NCBI GenBank assembly: GCA_965199935.1
Contig: CBDATD010000002.1
Location: 248,001-312,000 of the forward strand
Length of the DNA stretch: 64,000 nt
Direction of reading: 5' to 3'
Source: JAPPLG01 sp965199935
GTDB lineage: Bacteria > Bdellovibrionota > Bdellovibrionia > Bdellovibrionales > UBA1609
Positions 35,419 to 44,316 of the stretch are shown one piece after another; the stretch's first letter is position 1, and each line of letters opens with the position of its first letter. A model generated the notes under the pieces. That model was not told the origin of the DNA. It did no database searches and was given only the letters and a program-made list of their open reading frames with translations. The position numbers and the translations under genes are program-made.

Positions 35419-36258
35419 AGATTGAAGGGTGTTTTTAAGGAAAGAGGGGGAGGCAAAGGAGCCTCTATGAATATCCGGATTGTAATATTGAAAATTCATC
35501 TTTGGTGCTTTTGATTTTTGATAATCTTTGATGGGGTGGTATTTTTTAGAGGCAAAGAGGAAAGACCACAATCCCCCTGGATAAGTCATATTTCCAAAAT
35601 GGTAAAAACAGGAAATAGGAAAGAGTTTATTTGTGATTTTTATCAAAGATTTTTGGCTGGGCAGATTGTAAAAAGGGGACTCCCCCTGAGCCACAACTAT
35701 ACCGTCGTCTTTTAAAATTTTAAATACATTTTGATAAAAGGATTCTCCAAAGAGGGGAACCGCAGGGCCGACAGGGTCTGTGGAGTCAATGAGTACAATG
35801 TCGTATTTTTCCCTGGTTTTTTGAACAAATTTTACTCCATCTGCTATTTTGAGATCGAGTTTAGGGTGTGAAAAAGAGACAGCTGTTTGAGGGATGTACT
35901 GTTTGCAGGCAGATACAACCATTTGATCAATCTCCACCATTTGACAGTGGTTTACCGAAGGGTGCTTGAGAACTTCTCTGGCTGAACCGCCGTCGCCCCC
36001 CCCAATGATGAGAACGCTCTCCGGATTGGGATGAAGAAACAAGGGGACGTGAGCAATCATTTCATGGTAAACGAATTCATCTTTTTCGCAAATCATAATA
36101 ATATCGTCGTTCAATAACATACGTCCAAAGTAATCTGTCTCAACCACTTCCACTTTTTGATAGGGGCTTTGTTTCGAGAATAAAATTTTTTTACACAAGA
36201 ATTTTAAAACAACATTTTTTGCATAGATTTCTTTACGCCACAAATTTTTCTCTTCCAT
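35413..36258 (-). CDS. speE: Spermidine synthase (polyamine aminopropyltransferase)
   Basis: Transfers the aminopropyl group from decarboxylated S-adenosylmethionine to putrescine. The start at 36258 (MEEKNLWRKEIYAKN) has GGAG eleven bases upstream and gives the standard length of 281 residues; the open frame upstream overlaps the next gene and looks unlike the family. Key motifs are the nucleotide-binding VLIIGGGDGGSAREVL at about 82-97 and the catalytic region IDSTDPVGPA at about 156-165. It lies 35 bases downstream of the large barrel/peptidase gene. Confidence 0.93.
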   Translation of the reverse strand: MEEKNLWRKEIYAKNVVLKFLCKKILFSKQSPYQKVEVVETDYFGRMLLNDDIIMICEKDEFVYHEMIAHVPLFLHPNPESVLIIGGGDGGSAREVLKHPSVNHCQMVEIDQMVVSACKQYIPQTAVSFSHPKLDLKIADGVKFVQKTREKYDIVLIDSTDPVGPAVPLFGESFYQNVFKILKDDGIVVAQGESPFYNLPSQKSLIKITNKLFPISCFYHFGNMTYPGGLWSFLFASKKYHPIKDYQKSKAPKMNFQYYNPDIHRGSFASPSFLKNTLQSL

Positions 36259-36293
36259 TTTTATCGTTTCTCCATTTTCAAAACTTTCAACCT

Positions 36294-39200
36294 TCAAAGA
36301 GGGGCCTTGATGAAAAAGTGCAGGCTTGGACCCATCAATGGGTATCCTGCAGGAAGCCATTGCACCGGCACGCTGGTTCCGTGAGTGAAAATACTGAAAA
36401 TAATTGTTTTTTGGTAATAGAATAAGAACTCCATCTCCAATCCTATGCTCCATTCTATAAATTCCAAAGAAGATCTTAATTTTCCAAGACTCCAGTCAAT
36501 GTCTGCCTTGAGGGCTTTTCTAGGTCTTTTTAAAAAAGTGTATTGAGTCTCCGCAAAAGGAATGGTGCGTACGATAGACACAGGGAAATTAGCAAAGTAA
36601 AGAGGTGTATGGAAAGCTTTTTTAAATCTCAAAGAGGCTGTGAGGCTGCTGACGGCGTCAAAGAACATTTTGGATTTGTAAAACTGGAAAGGATAGAGAT
36701 CTATAAGCAGATCGCCTACATTGTTTTTTGCAGAAAAGGCGCTGTAGTTTTTTTTTCCTGGAAAAACGCTGGAGCGGGAGGGGTATGTATCCTCCGTTAA
36801 TGCTGTGGTATATGAAATTTTAGGAAATAGGTAAAATTCATAACCGAGATGGGATGCCGAATGCACATTTCCTTCAAAACTGAGGTCGTGTTTGGAAAAT
36901 TCCGGGGTGTAGTCATACTGCATTGAAAGATCAAAGATCAAACCTTTCTGCCAGCTGTGGGCAAAAGGATATTTCTGAGTGTATCCAGTAGTCCAATTTC
37001 CTATCCACCTCAACTTTGTCAGTCCACAAGATGCAGATTTGCATTCTATTTTACTTTGTTTTTTCAAAGTTAATAAGAATTTATGATTTTTGTCATAGTC
37101 TCCATAAAGCACAGATTGTGTAGATCGCAGAGTTGAGAACCACCTTCCTTTTTTAAATAAGGGGTAGGCCAATGTGAGGTGGCCTGTGTGTATATTGTAC
37201 GGAAAGATTCTTTCAAGATTATTATAATCTAATGTGAGGAAACCGACAGCATATCCGATATTCCAGTAGAGCGGGTATATGAGATTCTCATAAACTAAAA
37301 TGGCTCGATGGAACAAAATAGAATGCACTTCATAAGAGAAATCAATATAATTTTTTTGTAAGAAATCTGTAAAAAGGATGGAGGATCTGAAAGACATATT
37401 CCACGGATTGAGAGACAGCGCAGTCAACAGATTGGTGGATAAAAGGGTCCAATTGCTGAATCTCATTTTAGAGAGAGCATGATATTTTTGATATTCTAAT
37501 GCAGGCAGAGTCAGATCTTCTACACGGGTCATTGAGTTTAAAAATCGATCCTCTTGTTGAGAGCGGCTTATTATTTTGGGAGTGTTTTGAAATTCTTCAG
37601 CCAAAGAAGGATCCTGCTCTTCCGTTTGTTCACTTTCTTCTTCTTCTTCTTCAGCTTCTTCAGGGCCGGTTGTTGTTTCATTAACAGTCTGACTGAGGTG
37701 AGGTTTGAAAGGAGACGTTTTTTGAAAATGGTACTGATACACTGCTGGTGTTTCATTTTTGCTTTCTATAGGTACAATTTTGTAGTCGTAGCCTTCTGGG
37801 CTGACTTCACAGACTAACATTTCTTCATCACTTATTTGTTTTCCATAAACAATGGTGTCTGAAGAACTGCTTCTTGTGACCCTTCCCCTAAAATAGCGGT
37901 AGATGGAAGATCCGTAATGAGTTGGAGCCGTGAAGAAGATGCCTCCTTTTCGGTCGATATCCACCAAAGTTCCGTCGTACCCCTGATAAGAGAACAAAGG
38001 ACGTTTGTTTTTATATAAAATCCGAATATCCCTTTCCTGCTTAAAGTAATAAACATTATTTTGGGAGTCAAAAAGAGCATTGGAATGTATGTCATCATAA
38101 AATTGATTATCGAGATAAAGCTTGTATTGAAGAAGAGTGTTTCTTGAATCTGTGTGTAAAATGCGGCCCTGCCTCATATCGTGGACGTATTTTGAATAAA
38201 AAGAAGGATGAGGGTAGATGCCTTCTGAAAATAAGGAGTAGAACTGAATAAAAGGCTGAATAGACGTACTGGCTCTGGAATAATACTTCTTCCCTATCTT
38301 AAAAATTTTTCCCAGAGGCAAATCAACCCGTCTGTGAATCCATTTTTTAAGGCGGCTGTCGTAGATGCGCAGGAAAGGGGGGGATCTGTGGTCAGAGGTT
38401 AGAAAGAATATTTTTTGTTCAGACTTATTGAAAGGCTCACAGACAGCACTAGTCAATAAAGCAGGGCGGGATGAGGAACGCTGTAAATAAGCCTGCCTGG
38501 CGTAGTGTTGGACGTAAAAATGAGTTAATTCATAAATATCCATATTAAAGGCATCCATAAGAGCGTGGTTAAATGTAATGGACAGCAGGGTGTTTCGAAC
38601 AGCATTTCGTTTAAAAAACTCGTTGATTTTTTTCTGGGAAAAACGTTTTTCCAAAGCTGAAAAGAGATAGGCGCCGTGGTTGTAATGGCTGGCTTTAGAG
38701 TGAGGATGGAGCATAGTATTGATAAGTATTTTCGTCAATTCAGGAATTCTGTTTCTATACTTGTTGATTTGTGTATAGACGAAAGCCCGCGTAAATCCCT
38801 TGAAAAGCCGGCCTCCTATTTGAAACATGGACTCTTTCAAAACAGCTTCTCCCTCCACGAATAAAGAGGGAAGATTAATGTTGGGGTAGGGCGCCAGAAA
38901 AAATAATAATAGAGGCAGTTTGCTGGCTCTATTCAAAAAAAGAGGCGCGATATAGGAATGGCTCATTTGGTAGATATGATTGAGTTCGTGAATGAGGGCA
39001 AAATCCAGCCATGGGTGAAAACCGGATTCCAGACCAGAAGGAAAGATATTGATTTGAGTGAACGGGAATAAAGAAGCTAAAGCATTGGATTTTTGATTTT
39101 TAGCGGAAAGAAGTATGACATTGACGGGTCCTTTAAGATCTATTTTTTGAGAACGCTGAAGTTCGCTTAGATAGTGTGCTGTCTTTTGGTTGATCAAATC

Positions 39201-39365
39201 AATATCATTCAAATACTGCTGGTCAAAGATAATACGGTATCGTTTTGTTTCATGTATGTAATAATTATTGTCTCCCGGCGGGGAAGACATTTGCGGGTAA
39301 GGGGCAGAGGCATGAATGAAAGAGGCAAAAGAAATTAAAAAGAGCAGACTGACATAATATTTCAT
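36294..39365 (-). CDS. Secreted HExxH metallopeptidase-like protein with predicted C-terminal barrel
   Basis: A 1023-residue protein with a signal peptide (about 1-20). Residues 126-130 are HELNH, the HExxH zinc motif, followed at 169-175 by FVEGEAV, whose Glu171 is placed like the third ligand of gluzincin peptidases (Peptidase_MA-like). The middle part (about 300-560) is made of short beta-rich units resembling a propeller. An acidic linker (about 570-590, PEEAEEEEEESEQ) follows. The last 350 residues look like outer-membrane beta-strands rich in aromatic and alternating residues, ending at the C-terminus. It may be a surface-anchored protease. I know no name for it, and the barrel is an inference from pattern. 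Confidence 0.65.
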   Translation of the reverse strand: MKYYVSLLFLISFASFIHASAPYPQMSSPPGDNNYYIHETKRYRIIFDQQYLNDIDLINQKTAHYLSELQRSQKIDLKGPVNVILLSAKNQKSNALASLFPFTQINIFPSGLESGFHPWLDFALIHELNHIYQMSHSYIAPLFLNRASKLPLLLFFLAPYPNINLPSLFVEGEAVLKESMFQIGGRLFKGFTRAFVYTQINKYRNRIPELTKILINTMLHPHSKASHYNHGAYLFSALEKRFSQKKINEFFKRNAVRNTLLSITFNHALMDAFNMDIYELTHFYVQHYARQAYLQRSSSRPALLTSAVCEPFNKSEQKIFFLTSDHRSPPFLRIYDSRLKKWIHRRVDLPLGKIFKIGKKYYSRASTSIQPFIQFYSLFSEGIYPHPSFYSKYVHDMRQGRILHTDSRNTLLQYKLYLDNQFYDDIHSNALFDSQNNVYYFKQERDIRILYKNKRPLFSYQGYDGTLVDIDRKGGIFFTAPTHYGSSIYRYFRGRVTRSSSSDTIVYGKQISDEEMLVCEVSPEGYDYKIVPIESKNETPAVYQYHFQKTSPFKPHLSQTVNETTTGPEEAEEEEEESEQTEEQDPSLAEEFQNTPKIISRSQQEDRFLNSMTRVEDLTLPALEYQKYHALSKMRFSNWTLLSTNLLTALSLNPWNMSFRSSILFTDFLQKNYIDFSYEVHSILFHRAILVYENLIYPLYWNIGYAVGFLTLDYNNLERIFPYNIHTGHLTLAYPLFKKGRWFSTLRSTQSVLYGDYDKNHKFLLTLKKQSKIECKSASCGLTKLRWIGNWTTGYTQKYPFAHSWQKGLIFDLSMQYDYTPEFSKHDLSFEGNVHSASHLGYEFYLFPKISYTTALTEDTYPSRSSVFPGKKNYSAFSAKNNVGDLLIDLYPFQFYKSKMFFDAVSSLTASLRFKKAFHTPLYFANFPVSIVRTIPFAETQYTFLKRPRKALKADIDWSLGKLRSSLEFIEWSIGLEMEFLFYYQKTIIFSIFTHGTSVPVQWLPAGYPLMGPSLHFFIKAPL

Positions 39366-39374
39366 GAAGTTAAT

Positions 39375-40682
39375 TTAAGAGGCTGGATCATTTTTCATTT
39401 TTTGATTCAAATCCACCCCGGAGCGTTTTGCCAGAAATAATGCGGCTACAGTGTCTCCAGTGACATTGACGACAGTTCTGCCCATATCTAGAATGTGGTC
39501 AATTCCCAATATTAAAGCAATGCCTTCCACAGGTATCCCTACTGCGGCCATAGCCATCATCAAAATAGGCCTTGAACCGCCGGGGACGCCGGCAACCCCA
39601 ATAGAAGTGACAAGAACCAAGAATACCAGAACAATATGACTGGTTAGAGAAAGTTCAATTCCATAAACCTGAGCTATGAACAGGGCCGCTATGACTTCAA
39701 ACAAAGCAGTGCCGTCCATATTGAATGTCGCTCCAATAGGGATCGAAAAACTGGTAATTCTTTGGGGGACCCCAAATTTTTCCTGAAGCACTTGAATAGT
39801 CACGGGCATTGTTCCATTGCTTGAGGCGGTGCTAAACGCAGTCAAAAATACAGAAGAGCATCTTTTATAGAATTCTTTTGGAGAGATTTTGATCAGGTAC
39901 TTGAGCAAGGCTCCATAGACCAAAAAGAATTGTATTAAATATCCGAGGATCACTAAGCTCATGTATTGAGCAATGACAAGGATCACCTGCGATCCAAATT
40001 GGAAGACAGCAGAGGCAATAAGCGCGCCGACTGCGTAAGGAGCAATTTTCATCACCCATCCGACAATCATGACAGAAATATTAGCCACCCCGGCCAACCC
40101 GTCTTTCAGGACGTGTTGTGATTTTTCGTCTTTCAGGTACATCATTCCAATTCCAAACAGTATGGACACAAAGATAATAGACAGCATATTAAATTCAGTA
40201 AATTGACGAAGGACGTTCCTTGGGATAACAGATTCAATAATTCCAGGCCAGAGGGACTTTGGCACCATAGAGCTTTTCTCTCTTAGAGAGGAGATTTTAC
40301 TTTCATTTTGCTCAATAATGACCTGTCTGTCTTCCGCGCTCACAGCCCCCGCGCCGGGCTGAAAAGTGTTGACAAGAGTTTGTCCAATGAGAATAGCAAA
40401 AAAAGTGGTTGTGATGTAGAAGAGGAGTACACGAACGCCCAACCCCTTCAGAGTTTCCGTATTTCCTAGATTGGCAACACCCAAAGTTAAGGAGCTGAAA
40501 ACCAGCGGCACCACAATCATGAACAGGGAGCGGAGAAATACATTTCCTACAGGCCAAAGAATATTGGAGTCTATCCATGTGGTGACAGCATTTTCTCCAA
40601 TTTCACTGAAGACGACGCCAATCAAAGCACCGACAACGAGGCCTATGAAGATGCTCCAGTTATTCAGACGGCTTATAACCAT
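39375..40682 (-). CDS. Dicarboxylate/amino acid:cation symporter (DAACS family)
   Basis: Inner-membrane transporter that takes up C4-dicarboxylates or glutamate/aspartate with Na+ or H+. The 435-residue protein has the GltP/DctA fold signals: the serine-rich FLTAFSTASSNGTMPVTI loop, the IPIGATFNMDGTALFE motif and the tip motif GVPGGSRPILMM, followed by LGIDHILDMGRTVVNVTGD. Substrate preference cannot be fixed by eye. It is the upstream neighbour of the metallopeptidase-like gene, 9 bases away, so the two may share a transcript. A small hairpin (TCACC-TTTTT-GGTGA, 40697-40711) lies in its leader. Confidence 0.92.
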   Translation of the reverse strand: MVISRLNNWSIFIGLVVGALIGVVFSEIGENAVTTWIDSNILWPVGNVFLRSLFMIVVPLVFSSLTLGVANLGNTETLKGLGVRVLLFYITTTFFAILIGQTLVNTFQPGAGAVSAEDRQVIIEQNESKISSLREKSSMVPKSLWPGIIESVIPRNVLRQFTEFNMLSIIFVSILFGIGMMYLKDEKSQHVLKDGLAGVANISVMIVGWVMKIAPYAVGALIASAVFQFGSQVILVIAQYMSLVILGYLIQFFLVYGALLKYLIKISPKEFYKRCSSVFLTAFSTASSNGTMPVTIQVLQEKFGVPQRITSFSIPIGATFNMDGTALFEVIAALFIAQVYGIELSLTSHIVLVFLVLVTSIGVAGVPGGSRPILMMAMAAVGIPVEGIALILGIDHILDMGRTVVNVTGDTVAALFLAKRSGVDLNQKMKNDPAS

Positions 40683-40808
40683 ATTTCAATTACATATCAC
40701 CTTTTTGGTGAAAAAAACAAGTTTTGAAAGCATATTGTAAAGACTAGACCAATAGAAAGTTTGTTACAAAACATAAAATTTTTTCCATTGGGCTTCAAAG
40801 CTTGACAA

Positions 40809-41336
40809 ATGAAAACTTTTTCTGTTACTCAAGACTCTTTTGAAGAGGGGTTACAGCAGATGATGTCTGAACTGCCAGGTTCTTTTGCACCCAACAAGGC
40901 TGTTCCTGAGACAGAAAAAGGGCGGAAGTCAAACGAGGCTTCCTCTTATCGCTCTGTCATGGAGGAAGAGGACATGGTGCGTCTGAGTCAAATCAAGGAC
41001 ATTCTTGATTTGTCGGAAAAAAACTACCCTGAGTTTGTGTTGGCTAAAAATAAAGCCCGCTTTAAGAAAAAAATGATTTGGTACCGTGCGAAGAAAGATT
41101 GGCTGGACATTGCCCCCTTTCATAAGATCAACAAACTTTTTAAACAGCAGACTAAGGAGCTGGAGGGTATTCGATCCAGCAAGCTGGATTATGAGATGGA
41201 ATTGGAAACAGGTTCTCTCACTCCTTCGCAGAGGGCTTATCGAAAAGATGAATTAAAAATGTGCCGGGTGCATGAAAAAATGGCCATTCAGCTTCTCTCT
41301 AAAATTCAGTTGAAAGTTCGTATTCAATCTCGATAA
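40809..41336 (+). CDS. Charged helical protein of unknown function
   Basis: A 175-residue cytoplasmic-looking protein without a signal peptide. After a disordered-looking start (FAPNKAVPETEKGRK), the rest is strongly charged and helical, with KARFKKKMIWYRAKKDWLDIAP and FKQQTKELEGIRSSKLDYEMELE among its segments, and probably forms a coiled coil. No family is recognised. The ATG has no ribosome-binding site. It is divergent from the symporter gene. Confidence that it is a gene rests on its length and codon pattern. Confidence 0.6.
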   Translation: MKTFSVTQDSFEEGLQQMMSELPGSFAPNKAVPETEKGRKSNEASSYRSVMEEEDMVRLSQIKDILDLSEKNYPEFVLAKNKARFKKKMIWYRAKKDWLDIAPFHKINKLFKQQTKELEGIRSSKLDYEMELETGSLTPSQRAYRKDELKMCRVHEKMAIQLLSKIQLKVRIQSR

Positions 41337-41475
41337 ACAGACCTTGTGCAGTGTGGTTTCAAAAGCGGCCGTCGAGATGGCGGCGCCTTCTGGAGAAAAG
41401 ATGAACGGAGATCAGAAATATCTTGAACCAAATCCTATTTTAAGTGAGACTTACAAAGCTCGTTGTCATTGATGG

Positions 41476-41832
41476 ATGGGGGTCCTAGTGTTTTTGAAGC
41501 TGTTAGGTTTATTCATCAGCTTGGTTTGGGTTGTGCATTGCAATAAAGGCAAAGCCGATTTAGAGAGGTGCGGTTGTGTCAATCAAGGGAATCGAAGCCA
41601 CTATCTTGTAGAGGCTAGAGCCGATAGAGATCAGCTGGCCAGTCTTTTAGCGTTTGTCATAGATATGAGAGAACAGGGCGGGGCCGGCAGTTACGACCGT
41701 TTAGAAGTTGATGGGGTTTGTGCGGAATTGGATACAAACCGAGTGTTTTTTTGTGCGGAAGACAAGCGCGATTATTTGGTTCTGGAGGACGAGTTTCCAA
41801 ATGTGACTTTCAGAGAAGAGCTGGTGAATTAA
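41476..41832 (+). CDS. Small predicted lipoprotein or secreted protein
   Basis: A 118-residue protein with an N-terminal hydrophobic segment (VFLKLLGLFISLVWVVHC). Cys21 could be lipidated, although the preceding VVH is not a good lipobox. The mature part contains four more cysteines (CGC, VDGVC, FFC), suggesting disulfides outside the cytoplasm. No family is recognised. The ATG lacks a strong ribosome-binding site and another ATG lies 4 bases upstream in a different frame. It converges with fur, overlapping by four bases. Confidence 0.55.
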   Translation: MGVLVFLKLLGLFISLVWVVHCNKGKADLERCGCVNQGNRSHYLVEARADRDQLASLLAFVIDMREQGGAGSYDRLEVDGVCAELDTNRVFFCAEDKRDYLVLEDEFPNVTFREELVN

Positions 41833-42338
41833 GAGCCGCTGCTGTGTCTGCAGTTTTTGCCTCCACATTCTCCGTATAGTTCAATGATGTGGTGTTTAGG
41901 CTGGAACTTCTGCTTTCTTATGATTTCTAAAATCAAATTTTCCATTTTATCATTTTGAAATTCCACGATTTTTCCGCAGTGGACGCATATAATGTGATGG
42001 TGGTGGGTGTCTGACTTTAACTCATATCTGGCAGAGGCGTTGTTCATTTTAAGTTGAGACAGAATTCCTAACTTTGTAATTATTTTGATAAAACGATAAA
42101 CAGTTGCAAATCCAATATCAGGATGGATTTTAACAACTTTTTCAAAAATCTCCCGAGCTGTCAGATGAGTTTGAGCGCCGGTGCTGAGAGCTTTTAAAAC
42201 CGCTAATCTTTGAGAAGTAATTTTTAGACCAAATTGTTGTAAAAGCGATTTGAAAGCTGTTTCTTTAAAAACGGGCCTTGGACTGATAAGCTCGTCTTTG
42301 ACGGCATATGAACCTGAAGGGAGCTTTTCTGTATCCAT
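41829..42338 (-). CDS. fur: Fur-family metal-responsive repressor
   Basis: Winged-helix repressor that binds DNA with Fe(II) or another metal. The protein has the winged helix (LKITSQRLAVLKALS, then DIGFATVYRFIKIITKLGIL), the His-rich metal-sensing strand (SDTHHHHIICVHCGKIVEF) with the structural zinc CxxC, and a C-terminal CGGKNC. I use the ATG at 42338; an in-frame TTG at 42347 would add three residues. A strong Fur-box-like palindrome lies 36 bases upstream, indicating autoregulation. Among Fur relatives (Zur, PerR), the box sequence favours Fur proper. Confidence 0.9.
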   Translation of the reverse strand: MDTEKLPSGSYAVKDELISPRPVFKETAFKSLLQQFGLKITSQRLAVLKALSTGAQTHLTAREIFEKVVKIHPDIGFATVYRFIKIITKLGILSQLKMNNASARYELKSDTHHHHIICVHCGKIVEFQNDKMENLILEIIRKQKFQPKHHIIELYGECGGKNCRHSSGS

Positions 42339-42373
42339 AGTCCTCAAAAAAGCACTTTTTGAAGAAGATTGTC

Positions 42374-42393
42374 AATGAAAATAATTCTCATTT
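42374..42393. promoter_or_regulatory. Fur box upstream of fur
   Basis: AATGAAAATAATTCTCATTT contains a near-perfect dyad, AATGAAAAT-A-ATTCTCATT, with eight of nine base pairs matching. It resembles the classical 19-bp Fur consensus GATAATGATAATCATTATC. It lies in the fur leader or promoter, so fur is probably repressed by its own product. Confidence 0.65.
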
Positions 42394-42428
42394 CCAAAAA
42401 CTTTTTGGAGAGGCTTGGAAGAATTTTC

Positions 42429-42457
42429 TTGTAGGGTCAAGCTGTTGACACTATAAT
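42429..42457 (+). promoter_or_regulatory. Candidate promoter of the rpsP operon
   Basis: TATAAT (42452-42457) is preceded at a 17-base distance by TTGTAG (42429-42434), a fair -35 match. It lies 39 bases upstream of the rpsP start and faces into the rpsP-khpA-rimM-trmD operon. A TTGACA at 42445 overlaps the -10 region and is too close to serve as its -35. Confidence 0.45.
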
Positions 42458-42495
42458 GGGTGCAGACAGTAGTGATTTGTGATATGGTGTGTTAA

Positions 42496-42726
42496 ATGGT
42501 CGTGATTCGGTTACAGCGTGTGGGTGTGAAACATCGTCCTTGTTATAGGGTAGCCGTTGCGGACTCCAGAAGGTCCGTCCTTGGGAAATCTATAGAAATT
42601 ATAGGCCGTTACAGCCCTCTTGGGGATAAAAAGGTGTTTATCCGCCGCGATCGGTATGATTATTGGTTGAAGAAGGGCGCTCAGCCCAGCCAAACAGTTA
42701 AAAGTTTATACAAAAAATTGCAATAA
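42496..42726 (+). CDS. rpsP: 30S ribosomal protein S16
   Basis: Small-subunit assembly protein. The 76-residue sequence is the standard length and starts MVVIRLQRVGVKHRPCYRVA, with the usual VADSRRSVLGKSIEIIGRYSP-type core. It is the first gene of the conserved rpsP-khpA-rimM-trmD order, with a promoter-like TATAAT 39 bases ahead. Confidence 0.97.
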   Translation: MVVIRLQRVGVKHRPCYRVAVADSRRSVLGKSIEIIGRYSPLGDKKVFIRRDRYDYWLKKGAQPSQTVKSLYKKLQ

Positions 42727-42736
42727 AGGAGAGAAA

Positions 42737-42988
42737 GTGGAAACAAAAATGACAGATATTGTATCTATGTTGATTAAAGCGCTTGTGGATGAGCCTGAGA
42801 AAGTTGAGGTGACAGAAACCAGTGGTGAAAAAACAACAATTTACGAAGCTAAGGTGGCTAAAGGCGATATGGGCAAGGTCATTGGACGAAGCGGCAGAAC
42901 CATTGAGGCTTTGCGTGTGATCGTCAGCTCTTGCGGAGCTAAAAGAAAACAACGCTGTAGCTTCCAAATCATTGACGACGAAAGCTAA
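42737..42988 (+). CDS. khpA: KH-domain RNA-binding protein KhpA
   Basis: Small KH-domain protein (YlqC family) that binds RNA and often pairs with KhpB/EloR. The 83-residue protein has the KH signature MGKVIGRSGRTIEALRVIV with the GRSG loop. I took the GTG start because AGGAG lies six bases upstream; an ATG at 42749 aligns better with the family start and is possible. It sits 10 bases after rpsP and overlaps rimM by 17 bases. Confidence 0.92.
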   Translation: METKMTDIVSMLIKALVDEPEKVEVTETSGEKTTIYEAKVAKGDMGKVIGRSGRTIEALRVIVSSCGAKRKQRCSFQIIDDES

Positions 42989-43562
42989 ACTGATCCCTTT
43001 TGGATTCATTCAAAAGGAACATGGACTCAAGGGAGAGGTGCTTGTTTCGTTAGACTCTGGAAAGCCTTTGGAGCCTTTCCCCTCTTCTGTGTACACCCTT
43101 AGAGAAGATGTTGTTCACAAACTGGAAATTGACCGTATTCGGTGGGTTCATAAAGGGCCTATTATTCAATTCAAAGGATGTTATCAGCGTCATCAGGCCT
43201 CCACACTGAAAGGGGCTGTGCTTTATTTTGATGCGGCTGTGTTTCAATCAGAGGATTTTCATCTTTTTGAGGTTCTGGGTTTTTTAGTTCAAATTCAACA
43301 GGAAAAAGGGTTGAAAAATGTGGGCTATGTTTCCCATTTTCTATCTCATTCACATCAAGACTTACTAGTGGTGCGGCGTGCAGGTTCTAGGGGCCCCAGG
43401 CGGGCGGGATCTTTTCTTGTCGAACGAAAGGATTTTTCTCCACAAGGCAAACAACAAGTGGAAATTCCTTTTGTTTCACCCTATATTCAAAACATTTCTT
43501 TTAAAGAGAAAAAAATAATTTTAAAACTCCCTCAAGGGTTTCCGGGCATTGATTCAATTTAA
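42972..43562 (+). CDS. rimM: 16S rRNA processing protein RimM
   Basis: Ribosome maturation factor that binds S19 and helps assemble the 30S head. The N-terminal RimM domain (GFIQKEHGLKGEVLVSL) and the C-terminal PRC-barrel part (about 100-185, FEVLGFLVQIQQEKG, ending VSPYIQNISFKEKKIIL) are recognisable. The start is TTG, inside the khpA end, and the gene overlaps trmD by 14 bases. At 196 residues it is slightly longer than average. Confidence 0.92.
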   Translation: MTTKAKLIPFGFIQKEHGLKGEVLVSLDSGKPLEPFPSSVYTLREDVVHKLEIDRIRWVHKGPIIQFKGCYQRHQASTLKGAVLYFDAAVFQSEDFHLFEVLGFLVQIQQEKGLKNVGYVSHFLSHSHQDLLVVRRAGSRGPRRAGSFLVERKDFSPQGKQQVEIPFVSPYIQNISFKEKKIILKLPQGFPGIDSI

Positions 43563-44316
43563 TATTTTCACGTTATTTCCTGATTTTTTTAAAATTCCTT
43601 TTTCTATGGGTGTTTTGGGCCGGGCCTGCCAGCAAAGCCTGGTTCAATATGAGATTATTTCAATTCGAAATTTTTCAAAAAATGCCTATGGTTCAGTGGA
43701 TGACCGTCCTTTTGGCGGAGGAGATGGCATGGTGGTTTCTTATGAGCCTTTAAAAGAGGCTCTGAAGTCTGTATCTCATCCAGGTCATGTGGTTTATCTG
43801 ACTCCACAGGGGAGGAGATGGAGTCATATTCAGGCTAAAAAGTGGGCTGAAGAAAAGAAGACAGTTAGTTTGATTTGCGGAAGATATTCAGGGGTGGACA
43901 GCAGATTTATTGATCGATTTGTAGATGAGGAAATTTCTATTGGAGATTATATTCTGAGCGGAGGAGAGGCCGCGGGATGGGTGATTGTTGAATCTGTATC
44001 CAGATTTATTCCTGGAGTGCTTGGATGTGCGGAGTCTTCCGGTCAGGACACTTTTGAAAAAGATTTTTTGTTGGAGCCCCCTCAATGGACGAGGCCCCGG
44101 TATATTCAAGGCTACAACATTCCAGATGTATTCTTCTCTGGGAATCATGAGAAAATTAATCAAGCCCGCTATTATTTGTCGCTGTTGAGAACACATCTAA
44201 AAAGACCGGATCTTTTAAAAGGCGTTCATAAAAAGAATCTAGCAAAGGCTGTCAAATGGGCTGGGACGCTCTCCGAGGAAGAGAAAAAATCCTGCCGGAT
44301 TAAAATGTCTCCTTAG
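43549..44316 (+). CDS. trmD: tRNA (guanine-N1)-methyltransferase TrmD
   Basis: SPOUT-class enzyme that methylates G37 of tRNAs using S-adenosylmethionine, preventing frameshifts. The 255-residue protein has FTLFPDFF near the start, the PFGGGDGMV motif, and the knot region SIGDYILSGGEAAG. The start is TTG and overlaps rimM. Its end overlaps the antisense STAS gene by 17 bases. In most bacteria rplS follows trmD directly; here it does not. Confidence 0.96.
   Translation: MIQFNIFTLFPDFFKIPFSMGVLGRACQQSLVQYEIISIRNFSKNAYGSVDDRPFGGGDGMVVSYEPLKEALKSVSHPGHVVYLTPQGRRWSHIQAKKWAEEKKTVSLICGRYSGVDSRFIDRFVDEEISIGDYILSGGEAAGWVIVESVSRFIPGVLGCAESSGQDTFEKDFLLEPPQWTRPRYIQGYNIPDVFFSGNHEKINQARYYLSLLRTHLKRPDLLKGVHKKNLAKAVKWAGTLSEEEKKSCRIKMSP

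Noticed and set aside
40697..40711. Hairpin TCACC-TTTTT-GGTGA as a terminator
   Set aside because: On the strand where it would act there is no T-run after it; on the plus strand it is followed by A. It is kept only as a possible leader hairpin of the symporter gene.
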